A stretch of 64,000 nt of DNA, taken from contig NW_006767439.1 of the NCBI RefSeq assembly GCF_000264995.1, positions 1 through 64,000 on the forward strand. Direction: 5' to 3'. Positions within the stretch are counted from its first letter, which is position 1, and each line of letters starts with the position of its first letter. The DNA is from Punctularia strigosozonata HHB-11173 SS5. Lineage: Eukaryota > Basidiomycota > Agaricomycetes > Corticiales > Punctulariaceae. The translations under genes were made by a program, and so were the position numbers. The notes beneath the pieces were generated by a model that was not told the origin of the DNA, made no database searches, and saw nothing but the letters and a program-made list of their open reading frames with translations. Shown here one piece after another: positions 44,350-56,725 of the stretch.

Positions 44350-47300
44350 ATGGACGTCATGACGCCGTCTACGAAAAGCTCTCGAAACACGCGCCCAACA
44401 AAGCAACGCCACATCTCCAGCCGTGGAGCGACCTGCGCGTTTTCTCCGTTCATCCTTGCGCACCCGTGAGTCAATCCGCATCTTGTCACCATCCTTACGA
44501 ACGCCGTCTGACCCCTTCGAAGACGGCCGTGAGCAAACGCACAAGAATAACCTACCCTCCCTGCAGAGCTGAAACGCTCGTTCGCAATCGATACCAGAAT
44601 AGACGAGAGCGGAGCGCCATACATACTACGGCTAATCAGCCTCGTCTTCTGCAACGCCGGGCTTACAGCCCGGTCTGACCGTATCGCTCGAATCCTCGTT
44701 CGGACCCGATCCGCGTTATGGTCGCGGGAGCATCGTCGGCGCCTTCCAACTCAAACTTCTACGCATCATAGGAGGTGGTCCCATGATATCCCAACCCGTC
44801 AGCGGACTTTACGATTAGGAACCCGTCCTTTCCGTTCAGTACGTCACGCCATCGACACCTCTGCATTTCACCTGACCTAACCTTCCCTTCGTTCCTCCAG
44901 ATACGCACGTTGTGTAACCTGACGTGTCGGCTGCGAGCGCCACGAAGCCACGAAGGTCCAGCGACCTTGCTGATGATGTCTCCCCGATCGTCATCCACTC
45001 GGATATGAATTCGTCCGCAGCCACCTCGGCTTGCTGATCGAGCGCCGTACGACCTCTCGACCGGACCCTCTTGTCCTCTCAGTCAGATCCACAGCGGCGG
45101 TATGTCTCATCTTTCCGCGGCCCGCAGCCCTATCCGACTCTGGTTGCTGACGGTCCTGTTGCAATAGACCCCCGGATCTCCCCTTCCTCCCTTCAAAGCC
45201 TGCGCAAGGAGGATCGTCCAAGCAATCCGTCGCTCTCACGCGACAAGGCGCATCACACGACCCCGATGTCATCGTCATCCCAGCGCCAGAACATCGTTCG
45301 ATCGCCCTCGCCTGGACCCGAGAACTCCCACTGGCCCCCATCATCTGTACGTCCTTTGCTTTCTCCCCAACACATCTACGTTCGCTCAATTCATTGGCCA
45401 GCGTTCTGCCCCAGCACCGGCAACCCAACGCGCGACTCGTACACGCGACCAGCACGTTCACCCTCTCCCCCATGACCCCTCCCGAGCGCCACGAAGTCTC
45501 CAGCGATACCAAGTCTGGACGGATTGTTCAATGAGGATCGCACACCGGCTGGCTGGACCTACAGCGGGCGCGGGACGTGGCGTTCTTCTCGTTTTCTCGA
45601 CAGAGCAGTCTCCTCTGACGTCCGCTCAGATCACGTCCCCACACCGGTATCACAAGACCTCATCTCGCCCTTGCCCATCCAGAGGCCTCAGCGCCGCCTT
45701 TTCCCGGTTCCCCCCGTCTGGCGGGTATCGCGAGTCGATGCATTCCGTACATGAATCGCATATTGCATCATCGCCTGCTTGCCGCCCGTCGGTCCGATGA
45801 CCCAGGAACGCCGTGTCAGAAGGACAGGATGAGAGGAGAACGACCGCTTTGCCCTCGGTATTCCCACGCGACACGTGAACCAGCGGCTCCGCAACCCGCT
45901 ACTGAACAGAGCCAACCTCCAACGTTCATATATTGAAACCCTTGCGCGACAGCCGCCTCTCCCTCTCCGCTCTTAACACCTCGGAGCGCCGCCCACTCAC
46001 ATACCCTTTGCCCCTCTCTGCCCAGTCCAGAACGCAACCTCTGGCCGGTTTCTGATCGAGCTCAGCAACCGCGCGTTCAGCACGTTTCTACGTACCTCTT
46101 CTTCCCACACTCCTCTCGTACTCGTACCCCACGAGAAGCTACCCGCGGAGTGCGGAGAGCGGGGGACTGTTGCGGGGGTTGAGCGGAGCTCCCTTCGCGA
46201 AGGTTGCGGGTCAACGGGCCGTCCCGTGCTCGTCGGACGAAAGACGTTTCCAGACCAAGATATGAAACCTGGGTGAAGCCGTCTTACATGAAGCTGCGGT
46301 CTCGTATGTATTCCGCATCACAAGACCTCCACCGTCATCCAGCGCCCAGATACGTGCGTCGGCTCTGTCGCCCTAACCTGAACCCGGAGCCGGAGCACTC
46401 TCCCAGGCCCATCGCTGGTCCCGTGGCCTATCGACGCCCAACGGGTCCCAGAGCCGACCTCGCGAAACGATATCCTTCCCTCCGTTCAAGCCGCCCGGTC
46501 TTCGTCGATCAAGACACGTCCTTTTGACGCGTCCTTGGACCTCAACGTGCATGCCCGACCATCGAATACAGATTACAATAGGTCCCTTGCACGGCCAGGT
46601 TGAAATCAGAGGCTGCACCCACCCGGCGAGAGTCACGCCTCGTGAAGTCTCAAGTCAGACGCACCTCATACCTCGCGGCCCGCAAGTCTCACCGCGAGCG
46701 GTCCGATGAAACTCGATCTTGGACTGGCAGCTCTCGCCCTGTATTACCACCTCGTCGTTAGGAATAGTCTGCACTCCTCTGAAGACGCTGGTCGGTGGCC
46801 CAGCGAACATCGCCACTCGCACATCATCGTCGTTCGAGGATCTGCTATTCACCAGCAATGTCGAACTCTTGGCCCATGGAACCGCGCCAACTCGACCGAA
46901 AACCAGAGGAGACCCTTCTATGAATCGCCCCTGGGACTCTCCGTTGATGTTTCCCCGTGAACACCTCGGACTGTCCGCCCGCCAGCTGCAACCATTTACG
47001 GCCCGATGGATCATCCTTGCCTGCACGCCACTTTCCAATCGGCTTTTCCTGCCGCAACTTACGGCCTGCACGCGTTGCATCCCGTCTCGCCGCTCTCTCC
47101 CGGGCATTACCCAACGAGAAGTCATCAAGTGCGGGAACTGCGTACGCACCGGGACGTCCTTCACAAGTTTCGCGGATGACGCTCGTTCCGTGTCCGTCGA
47201 CCCTTCGGATACGTGGTCCTGGATGGTCGAGGACGCAGGGTTTGGCCCTCGACGCCTTGTCGCATCAACAGGAGGCTGTTGTGACTTGCTCTCTAACTCC

Positions 47301-47372
47301 GGACGAGGCGCAGTTTAAATCCTACGGCCTGCTTATTCCGGCTATGGGATTGGAAAGGCTGTCGTTCATATG
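44350..47372 (+). pseudogene. decayed gene, possibly a homeobox transcription factor
   Basis: A plus-strand region with exon-like sequence in shifting frames. A TATATAT at 44,123 and an ATG at 44350 give MDVMTPSTKSSRNTRPTKQR. A good GTGAGT donor (44466) and CTGCAG acceptor (near 44,564) follow. After splicing the text reads LVRNRYQNRRERSAI, close to helix 3 of a homeodomain (usual form WFQNRR), but a stop comes soon after. The next 2.7 kb is Ser/Pro/Arg-rich in all three frames (for example RSPSPGPENSHWPPSS) with repeated interruptions, like the disordered tail of a transcription factor gone out of frame. No complete reading exists. The homeobox assignment is an inference from about 15 residues plus context. 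Alternatives are a heavily spliced live gene or simply stop-poor GC-rich DNA. Confidence 0.35.
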
Positions 47373-48452
47373 AACGGTAGCTCAACTTTTAGAGCGGGAC
47401 CGGCAATGGCTCCTTGCTTATGTTATTCCACCGCGACGCATGGGGCCACTGATGGAATGCATCGGCGAGGATTGTGTCCTTTCACGCATTATTGCTCCTG
47501 CGGTCTAGCGCGCCTTTCGTGGGTTTCTGGGGGCCTTCCCGCGCGCAATAGCTTCAACGTGCCATTTTTGGCAGCAGGCCGTATCCAACTCTATTCTCAA
47601 CGATAAGAACGCGTACCCAGCAATAAGGACGCATACTCTGAGGAACACACATTCGCAAGCTCATGTGTATCAAAGTAGGCTGTTCACGTGGACAGTATAG
47701 ACGAGGCGCTGACGATGATGGCACACTCCCCACCAGGGTACGACATATATGTCCTTGCATTGCCCGTTACCTCGCTGCGATGTAGTCGTACGAGCGTCGT
47801 CAGCAATCCCAACCTTTTTGCCCGTGCTCTGATAACATTGAGGATGGCGCGATTGTATGCATCGAGCAACGTGCAATGCATCTCCGCGGTTACTCCGGCT
47901 TTTTGGTACCTCATATCCCTGCCTCGTTCTCCCAACCTCACAAACGTCCTCCAATCCATGTGGTGTATGTGCGAGAATTCTGTTCAAGCCACCGCCATAG
48001 CAAACAGCCTCCTCCTCATTTGCATTCCGGGGTACGATACGAAGTTACGCACTACGACGTGTACGCTTGTCCTCCACGAACGTGCAGCGAAGTGACTACT
48101 GGGATGAAAACACCCTTCGGCGAACATTTGTCCTTAGCCTCTCCTGGCCGTGGTAACAGATTGCGGATCGTGCAGTTGGCGTCGTCGACAATAGGTCAGG
48201 ACGACTTGCCTTGCGGAGACCCTCGCAGACTGCCGTGTTGACCGTGAATCGTTGTCGCACATCTATCATTGCAAATTCAACCTGTCGAGTGAGAACGCGA
48301 TTGAACACCGATTCGATGAGGCTGCAAAGTGAGAGAGCGCCTACTATACATCGTGCGTGTATCGGTACATGGATGTAGCCCCAAAGCTGAGCCGTACATA
48401 ACCCCTCAAGCAAAAAAACAAATCGGACAAGATCGGTGGTGGTGTGGTGGAC
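47373..48452. other. intergenic stretch
   Basis: Plus-strand open frames continue (for example VYVREFCSSHRHSKQPPPHL near 47,960-48,020) and may be the tail of the decayed gene. The 3' end of the next minus-strand gene follows. No model can be supported. Confidence 0.35.
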
Positions 48453-49865
48453 TCATGGTACCACCACTATGTGCTCAATGCCATAGAAACGCCTCATAGC
48501 GCGACGCATGTCCTCCGACTCCAGTTCCACGACGGCTTCATGCGATCCCCTGACTCGCCCTGGAATCCGTCGAGCGCGGTATGAGCTGGCCGATATCTCC
48601 CGACCAGATCTCGTCCAAAGGAGTTCGATACGTTCGATCGGCCTTATCAAGTCGGCAACGAAGGTGCAGAACGCAGAATGCTCCTGTACCGCTCCTATGG
48701 ATATGACAGGATGGTGACAGTCGAATTCGAGGCAGAAGTACTTGATTGGTAATCCAGATATGCATGGCTAGCAGACGCTGTAAGTAAATGGATCTTGAGC
48801 GAGAGAATATAGACGTACCAGAACCGTCCGCAAGATGGCCATATCCGTGTCCACCAAAAGCGTCAGATGCAGGACCTCCAGCCTTGGCGCACAAATTGCG
48901 ACGCGCAGCCAAAACTCGGACTCCTCCGATAGGATGGGCATCGACAAATTCATGGGCCCAGATGCCGCCAGACCGGAGAAGAAACTCTCACGAAGGCGAT
49001 CCTGCTGAGCGTGATACAACGCGGTCGATCCAAAACTGGTCACCTCCAAGCGCCTGACATTCGAGTATAACGGGTAATGATACATGCTGAGGAGATCCAC
49101 GGTGGCGGCGTCAAGATGTGGCCATGCAAGACGCACGTCGCATGTGTTCTGTGCATGTAGGTCTTCAACGACTGCCATGTCCTCCAGGTGCAACTGGCGT
49201 AAATTCGGGAATGCGACGTAGAGCAAGGCGCGCTTCACTCGAGGAGCGAACAGAGCAAGGTGGGTCAACTGGGTCCAGCGAGCTTGGAGAGGAATACTCG
49301 TTGCCGCGAAGTCCGAAAGTTTCAGGCGCCTCAGGGTCGATCGCCACGGAAGGATCATCTCGAAGTTTGGGGCAGGGGCCATCCGTCTCCCAATGATGAG
49401 AGAGGAAAGAGGCGACGTCAAAGACCGTAGCATCGCGTCCGCTAGTTTACCTGCGCCTTCTCCCAGAACCAGGCGGACCATGCTTGTGCGAGATGCAATG
49501 GCCGCCCGTATTCGGGGATCATTGAACATCATCCGCTCGGAGTCCCACAAAAGGACTTCCTCCAGCCCCGTTGCTTGCGTCAGGAGGTCCGCGAGCAGGC
49601 CGACATCCATTGGAAACTTGAGCGCGCTGCCCGAGAGATCGAGAGTCCGCAGAAAACGAGGGATGTGCTTGGCTGCGCGCGAAAGGGCAAAGTGACAGAA
49701 GCTGGAGAGCTGAAGAGGCGTACGAAGAATCACAGATGACGCGAGGATGGGCAAACCCAGGTCATACGCGGTATGGTTGGTGACCATAAACTGACGCAGG
49801 GTTGGTTTGTCGAATTCCGCTATGATTTGCACCAGGACGTCATAATTCAAGTCAAGTAGGCCCAT
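48453..49865 (-). CDS. F-box-like / leucine-rich repeat protein
   Basis: The start at 49865 gives MGLLDLNYDVLVQIIAEFDK followed by TLRQFMVTNHTAYDLGLPIL, an F-box-like opening. A long leucine-rich region follows (FLRTLDLSGSALKFPMDVG, LRRLKLSDFAATSIPLQA, FPNLRQLHLEDMAVVEDLH, RRLEVTSFGSTALYH). One intron of about 51 nt after MAILRTVL joins the second exon, which reads IKYFCLEFDCHHPVISIGAV and later LIRPIERIELLWTRSGREI, and ends RFYGIEHIVVVP at 48453. About 450 residues. Likely a substrate adaptor of an SCF-type ubiquitin ligase or a degenerate relative; the target is unknown. The acceptor choice rests on frame and could be a few bases off. Confidence 0.7.
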
Positions 49866-51720
49866 CCTCCGTGATCTCCTCCGGGTATTTCCTGTAATAA
49901 CGTGTAAGCTCTCAGGATCTGCTGATACGCATGGCCGCGAGAGACTGACTAAGGATCATCCGCTGCATTTTATAGGATAATGATGCGCTTGAGGAGGCCC
50001 ATTTACTAGAGACAGTCGCCTAATTGTCCTCTTGCTCAAAGGAGAGTTCGAGCCTCGCTAAGAATCGGAAATTGGTCGTGCAACTGCTCTGAAATATATG
50101 CCTCGCTAGCCCCGACCGTTTTCCTCCTAAGCAAGATACTGTTAACCATGAAGGCTCGAATGATTATGGATGTTGAGGAATGATACCTTTCCGGCTGTGC
50201 TAAGGCAACCCCAAATACGGGATGCGGCCTGCGAACGTCGTGCGATGATCCCTCCAGTATTTTTCTCCCTTCCTTCAAGGAATTCGCCTGAATTCATCGT
50301 AGGGTTGTCAGCAAAGGGTCCGCGAGCATCAGCCACGCGTTGGCGAGAGACAATGCGCACGGTATCAATATATCGAGCTATGACTGGCTCGGCAGGCTAT
50401 GAATGTCCTTTGATCGACGCGCTAGCCAAGAAGGGTTGTCCTGTGCTGACGTTCGATCCTTGCTTGATCAATGGCGGCGCCAATTCCGTCGAAAGCGACC
50501 CACTTCTTGGTGGGGTCGTGCTTATATGGCATCGATATAAGAGGTGATGACCACCATGATAAGAGACCCGCTGGGAGTTTTGTCGAACGGCGCTTTCTCG
50601 GTGACGGGGGAAGATCATGCCGTCGCTCGCACAGAGGTGGCTGAACGAGGTTGATCGGTATTGAGAAGAGATTCCTCCGAGACTCGATATGGGCGAAGCT
50701 TAATGACAAAACGGGTCAACAGTAAATGTCCATCCGAAACAGCCGCATTCGTGGTGCAGAAGCATAGATAATGGGGCCAGCAGGCGTTCCCCTGAATCAT
50801 AGGATGGGCATTTGGTTGTTGCATAACTAATGCGTGTGTAAGGCCGAAGTAAGTCGTCCACCGTCCGAATTCGGATCGACTTTGGTGTGAGTAATACCAT
50901 GTGACCTGTGACCACGACGCGTGCGCGTCGCGTCTTAGTCGACACCGCGAACCTACTGCTGCCTCCTCCGTGGTCAGTAGTCTGTGCTGGGTCAGCTATT
51001 CTCAGATTCTGGAGTATGTCTCCCACTCGATATGCACATTCTGCCCTTCGCTTGGTAATACACCATGACCTAGGTGCGGCAATTATGATCTACATCTTCT
51101 GAGTACGCACAGTTTCACTACCGGTCGCATCATGCGCCCGTACGGCTGCCTTGGCCCGATAACGTGTCGTATCTCTTACTACCGTCGCCCAGAACCTAGC
51201 ACAAAGTCGCCGTTGCATTCTCAACACGTCACGCTACACACATCATCTTACGCTGCTCCCTGACTTCTCCGACCTTTCCCCGAGAACATGGTTGGCCGCC
51301 TCTCTAAGATGTGGTATGAGTTGCTTAGCGTGCTCAAGAATGTAATCACCGTTGGTTACAACCCCAATTCCTCTTCGGAGGATTATTCGAGGATTATCCG
51401 CGTTACTGACAGTATAATGCCTATCTCGCTTTATAGCTCTGCCTAGCATTGATCTCTTCATATACGTTCATTTTGTTTTTAGTATCGCCCGATGTGAGAT
51501 AACTGTGTCCTGGTGCCTACTTGATCGGATGCTAATACAACGTTTGATGCGGCTTACGGGGTGAACTATAATAAATTAGTGTGGGCGAAAGCAACCGTAT
51601 CAATTTTTTGTAGGTTGCCTAATTCAAAAATATCTGTGATGTCGGAATATGCAGGTGGCTGTATCCCTCCAGTGCGACCGAGCACGACGCACACCGACAC
51701 ACCTCCACCTGGACTCTGTA
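49866..51720. other. long intergenic stretch
   Basis: No exon with support. Overlapping open frames at 50,170-50,550 and 50,420-50,710 on opposite strands. The last 150 bp are the promoter of the uS7m gene. Confidence 0.4.
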
Positions 51721-52383
51721 ATGCTCGCGGCTCTTCGCCCAGCTGCGTCAAAAGCAGCTCTGGCGGCTGCATGTCGTCGAGCCGTCTCTACCCTCCCAAC
51801 CTCTCCCGATGCTCCCGTTAATCTCGGAGCCTACATCGAATCCCTGCCGCCCAAGAGCGAAGAACGACCTGCCTTCACTCGCGCAACACGGGAGAAACAC
51901 GAATGGCTCAACATACCTCCCGCAGAGGACCCTTTACTGCACTTCCTTACGAACCTGATTATGAAGCACGGAGAACGCGCGAAAGCGGCTCGCGCCACGA
52001 GCAGCATATTGCTATGGATCCATACCTTCACCCGCGCTCCGCCGCTGCCCATTCTGCGGCAGGCCGTGCTCAACGCCTCGCCCGCAGTGCGCGTCAAGTC
52101 AATCAAAGTGGGAGGAAAGACGGTGCACACGCCCGTAGCGTTGAGCGAGAGGCAGAGGACACACTATGGATTGAAGTGGATGCTGAAGGGTAGCGACCAT
52201 AGACCGGGGATGTACGTGGGCGAGAGGTTTGCAAGGGAAGTCATTGCGGTGCTTCAAGGCGACAGCACGGCTCTAGCGAAGAAGCTTGAAATACACAAGA
52301 CTGCAATGACCAACAGGTACGTCGGCTGGTCTTACTGCTCGTCGTACTGGCGCTGATGATCATTCAGAGGAAAGAAAACTTGA
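51721..52383 (+). CDS. RSM7: mitochondrial ribosomal protein uS7m
   Basis: Small-subunit ribosomal protein S7 of the mitochondrial ribosome, which organises the head of the small subunit. The start at 51721 gives MLAALRPAASKAALAAACRR, an Arg/Ala-rich mitochondrial presequence. The S7 core follows: DPLLHFLTNLIMKHGERAKA (helix 1), PPLPILRQAVLNASPAVRVK with SIKVGGKTVHTPVALSERQR (the beta-arm) and AREVIAVLQGDSTALAKKLE with IHKTAMTNR (C-terminal helix). The 51 nt intron 52317-52367 separates a last exon of only 16 nt, which adds GKKT and the stop. Total 203 residues, normal for the family. Confidence 0.92.
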
Positions 52384-52988
52384 GCTTCTTCTCCCGCCAC
52401 CGTATCAACCCTGCTGTCAAGTACATTATGTTAATGCTTTTAATCGACGGCGTTCCATCGATCAACTTGTCCCGTCTTCGGCTCAGAAACTATCTATGAA
52501 ATTGTGGGATGATCAATGATACGTCCACTAGGTCAAGTCGGGTTGAGGGCGTGAACTCGCATGTTCTTCAACGTTTTCAACCACTGGCATACATTTGCCA
52601 CCATGGCTGTCGCCCGCCACTCCAGTGGTGTCAGGCACTAAGTCGGCCTATTGCTTAGACACTCTGGAATCGCCTTGGAGGATGCAGGTAGGGCCCGCGT
52701 TGACCTACAAATTGATGTGTACCAAGTATTTCACTGATCACACGAGTGTCCTTACCGTATTACATTCCAGGTCAATTTCTGACGTTTTCATATTCATAAA
52801 CATGACGTTCATAATAGGGATAAAGTACCACATCAGGGAAGGAGAGAAGGTGAGCGGAAGGGAGAAAGAAGGGATGCAACAACAGAATGCCATCTAGTCC
52901 AAAGCAAGGCTGATATCTGTAAGTTCGCCCATGTATTCGCCATCTCCGCCAACTGCCCTTTAGCTCCGATCGAGTACACAACGATTCA
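52384..52988. other. intergenic stretch between convergent genes
   Basis: 3' regions of uS7m (+) and MTEYDYSP gene 3 (-). No exon seen. Confidence 0.4.
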
Positions 52989-53991
52989 TTACAGCGAAGA
53001 CATCTTATCCCTGATCTTATCGACGAAAGACCGTTTCTTCTTCAGGGCTCTCTTGTCGGCAGGAGACAGGGGGGAAAGATTTGCCGAAGATGCATGGGAA
53101 GGGGCTGGGGACTGTACCGGAGACGGAGCCAGCGAGTGCGGGGAAGGATGGCGAAGATGTGTAGGCGGCGTGTTCGGATGGTTCAAATACTGTGGGACAA
53201 AGGAAGTGAGCAAAACGAAGCCAGCGAGAGGAAATTTGAGAACTCACGAAGACTGTCGTCCCATCGGGAACTGTCAGAACTCCCGGCGTGTTGAGCACGA
53301 CCACCGAATTGGCGGGAGCAACGACGCTCCTGACCTCGTTTATGGGGGTGCCATGAACCACGGGCGGGGCAACGCGACTCGGGGATACATTTGCTGAGCG
53401 GCACGGTGGCGGGGAACCCGGTAGCGAGGTACCGACGAACGGCGCTGGGTCAGCGTGATGCTGAGGGGACGCCGCAAGTAATCGAGGCGTTGATTTAGAG
53501 TTCCGTAATGTCTTCCGTGGTGTAGCCAGCGCCATGTCGATTTGCGGAACAGGGAATGGTGGTGGATTGCTGTCCGTTTGTTTGTCATATCGAGGTTTCC
53601 TCTTCGGAGGTGACGAAGCCGGCGACGCGATACTGGAAACAGGTGACTGCGCGTACTCTGGGTAGAAACCACCGATTAAGGGAGGAGTCTGAACGCGGGC
53701 CGTGGCGGAATCCTCAAGTCCGAAACTTCCATGGGCTACACGAGGCGACCTGTGTGATAGACCGGAGGTTAGGCCGTGGACATCAACCAGGTCGTCCGCC
53801 GCTCGATGAGACGCCTGCGATGTAGAGAAGCAGGACGGAACAGCCGTGGGAGGAGGGACGATGTGTTCTGGCGGATATCTGGCCTTGGACGCCGAGATGT
53901 CAGGCCGAATGCCTTCGGCCCACCGCTTGATGTCGGCGTTCTTTTCCTTCTGCCTCTTGTAAGCTTCGGGAGAATAGTCGTACTCGGTCAT
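52989..53991 (-). CDS. MTEYDYSP-family protein, paralogue 3 (divergent)
   Basis: Two exons with a 58 nt phase-0 intron (53190-53247); 314 residues. It begins MTEYDYSPEAYKRQKEKNAD then IKRWAEGIRPDISASKARYP, so the first 11 residues match paralogue 2 exactly and the rest of the block is related in plan. A Pro/Ser-rich linker of about 180 residues follows. Before the intron comes a hydrophobic segment, ANSVVVLNTPGVLTVPDGTT, at the place of the GQxYxVxPP segment of the other two. The second exon is Pro/Ser-rich and ends in a basic, amphipathic tail, ADKRALKKKRSFVDKIRDKM then SSL. The frame upstream of the start is open but has no conservation. Function unknown. Confidence 0.8.
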
Positions 53992-54999
53992 AGTGGACTG
54001 GAAAGGACGATGGCGCGAATGGAAGACAATACAGACTGCACGGAAATCTGAGCTCAGGAAACTTGTCAGCACTAAGGCGACATAACAAGGGGGGGTTAGC
54101 TGCTAACCTTGCTGAGCGTTTGCCGTCGTGACAAGGGGCGCGCTGGTCCGAAGGGGAGATGGCCGTTTATATTCCCAAGCCAATCGCAAGGCCACCGGAA
54201 GGCTCGCTTCTTGGCCCGTACATTATGGGGTGGCCACGCAATATTTTGTAGATTGGTTCACGGGTGGCAAGGGTTTGCCGAGGCATTGCAAGCCATCGCG
54301 AGTGGAACGAGGCATTCGATGCGGCTCGCCCTGGCGTCGACGCGGTTGAAGAGTTGCAGCGTTAGTGTACGATCGCCGACAATGCACGAGAGGTGGTGAT
54401 GGTGGTCGAAGACAATGGAGGTGCGCAGCAGACGATGACCAATTCACCGGTGGACGTTCTGGCCCGCCGTGATGCCGGCAACGTAAGGGGTATGGACTTC
54501 GGCGGGAGAACCATGGCGGTGCAACTTCAAGCTTGAACGTTCGAACCACGATATGCCTGCATACTGTCTACGGCGTCAGATCGCGCTCAGGACTTCGCCA
54601 CTGATACCGCAGCATCAGCAACTAATGCTATTCCCAAGTACTCGCTGGACTCGAGCTTGAGGCATCGCCTCAGATGCCAGTAATGCGGCTACAGCTGAAA
54701 GTGGCTAACATTCGCCCGTGAAACCTGCGCAATAGACTTGAATTGGTGAGGTAGTCTTGTCTTCGTTCATCATATCTGCTTCTCTGCCTGATGATCGCTG
54801 GTCCTGCTACGAGAGCCCCGTAAACGGCTTCGTACTTACCTCTGCTAGCACGTCTTCCGCGTTCATTCGTCACACCGCGCACAGTCGTTGTCGATGGATC
54901 AATATATAACCCTGAAACGCTGGTGCCCTTTGCTGTCCAACCAGTGGCCAGTGCCTTGCCGCTCTCACTTGATATTCACAGTGCACGTCGATTTCCACC
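53992..54999. other. divergent promoter region
   Basis: About 1 kb between MTEYDYSP gene 3 (-) and the DUF6533 gene (+). Short open frames on both strands, none convincing. Confidence 0.4.
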
Positions 55000-56537
55000 A
55001 TGAACGGAGTGCTTTCGACGCACGCGCTCAGGAGTACCAACCAAGACATGTGTGTACTGTCGATCTGATACTCACTTGTTTGGGCTGATCGGGAGTTAGT
55101 CAGGCGCAGGGCATGTTTCAGAGTAGCCTTCTCAGCATATTGCTATATGATCATGGTATGTAGTTGTGCTATAAACACGCTACAGGTTGATTCAAGAATC
55201 GCAGCACTCACCCTAGGAGACGAGGTGTGGTACGATGTTTCGTGTCTGATTAAACCATGACACCGGTGCAGGTCGATAAGATATGGAACCTGCCGTTCGC
55301 CAGCGTATCGGTGCTATTTGTTCTGAACCGCTATTTGACTCCTCTGGTATTCATGGTCACTCTGGTTGCATACCAGTCGGAGTGGTCTGCAGAGGTAAGC
55401 AGATATAAGCGGAAGTGAATGATAATCGATTGATCTGGCGGGGACTAGATGTAAGCATACTGAATGGATGGTGTATTGTCTACTAAGCACGAATCGTCAT
55501 TAGATGCCAACGGTTTGTGAAGTACGAAGGTGCTGGTTGTGCAGTAGTCATGGCAATATGTCAGAGTACGTGCTGTCTCTGGAGGATTATGCGTTGTTCA
55601 CGATATTTGGAATGCTAGTCGTTATGATCCTTCGCGTCAACGCGCTTTACGCAGGCAATCGACTGGTTCTACTCCTTCTCGTTACACTTTTCATGGCACA
55701 GGTTGGAATACATGCCGCCGTTATTACCGAAGGCATACAAGCGTCTCGATATTGAGATTTCTGTACAAGTTCTAACACATACTGCAGCTCTACAAAAACC
55801 AATAGCCATCGGATGTGTTCTCGCCGCTCGATCCTCCATATACGAAGGCATATGGATCGTGCCGCTCGTGGCTGATAGTCTGATCATCATCCTGACACTC
55901 TGGAAGCTGAGGAAATACTCACAAGGAGGAGGTAGAATGCCGTATGTGCAGTACAAAAGTAACATGGCGTTAGAACTCATAAATACACCCAGGACTATGC
56001 ATAGATTCCTACGAGTAGGTTGCATACAGCCAAGGGTTCTTGTCTACGGCTGACTGCGCCTTATCTCTTAGGACGGGATCGCCCATTTCGTCGTTATTTT
56101 CTCAGTCAATCTATTGAACGTCGTCGTCTACTTCGTGAGTCTGGGTTCACTACTGATTTCGTTCGTTCCGACTCAGACCGAGACTTCTCAGAGTGTCGAA
56201 GATGAGTCCACAAAAAACCTATTCGGCTCATTCTCGGAGGTGTTGACGTCGATGACAGTTTCCCGGTACTTATACACCTCATCTTTCGCACAACGATCCC
56301 TGTTACTAAATCCTCTTACATGCAAGCATCATCCTGAGTCTACGAGGGTACAGACCCCATGGGGCGGGAGCAACAACCTTTGCCGACGCTTTAGACGTCT
56401 CCGACCAATCACTCGCATTCGCCGATCCTTGGGACATGGCAATTCTCTACCAAGATCAAGAACCCGCCATGGACAGGGATAGATCGGCGGGTAGCGATTG
56501 CAACGAGCATGATTGGCATACGACTAACAATGCCTAG
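55000..56537 (+). CDS. DUF6533-type multi-pass membrane protein (copy 2)
   Basis: Paralogue of the gene at 26,601-28,276. The start at 55000 gives MNGVLSTHALRSTNQDMC, spliced to AQGMFQSSLLSILLYDH, then ALTLGDE and VDKIWNLPFASVSVLFVLNR with YLTPLVFMVTLVAYQSEW: the same YDH...E...W...NRY signature. Further exons give YVLSLEDYALFTIFGMLVVM, ILRVNALYAGNRLVLLLLVT, AIGCVLAARSSIYEGIWIVP, DSLIIILTLWKLRKYSQGG and, after DGIAHFVVIFSVNLLNVVVY, the last exon IILSLRGYRPHGAGATTFAD with a hydrophilic tail ending WHTTNNA at 56537. Intron positions in the 5' half match copy 1. It is likely a plasma-membrane or endomembrane protein with a cytosolic tail. No ligand or transport activity is known for the family. 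Confidence 0.8.
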
Positions 56538-56725
56538 TGAATAACTAGCATGCCCTTATCTGGTCTGACGCGATAACAAGTAGGCTTTGGTACTGCATAG
56601 CCGTATTGATATGCAACAACCTCACAATACACCTGCGATTGAGTCCATAAGGATAGATATGAATAAGACAAATATTTATCACAAGACGGGTATCAGAAGT
56701 AGCCGATGGGTATCATCCTACCGCC

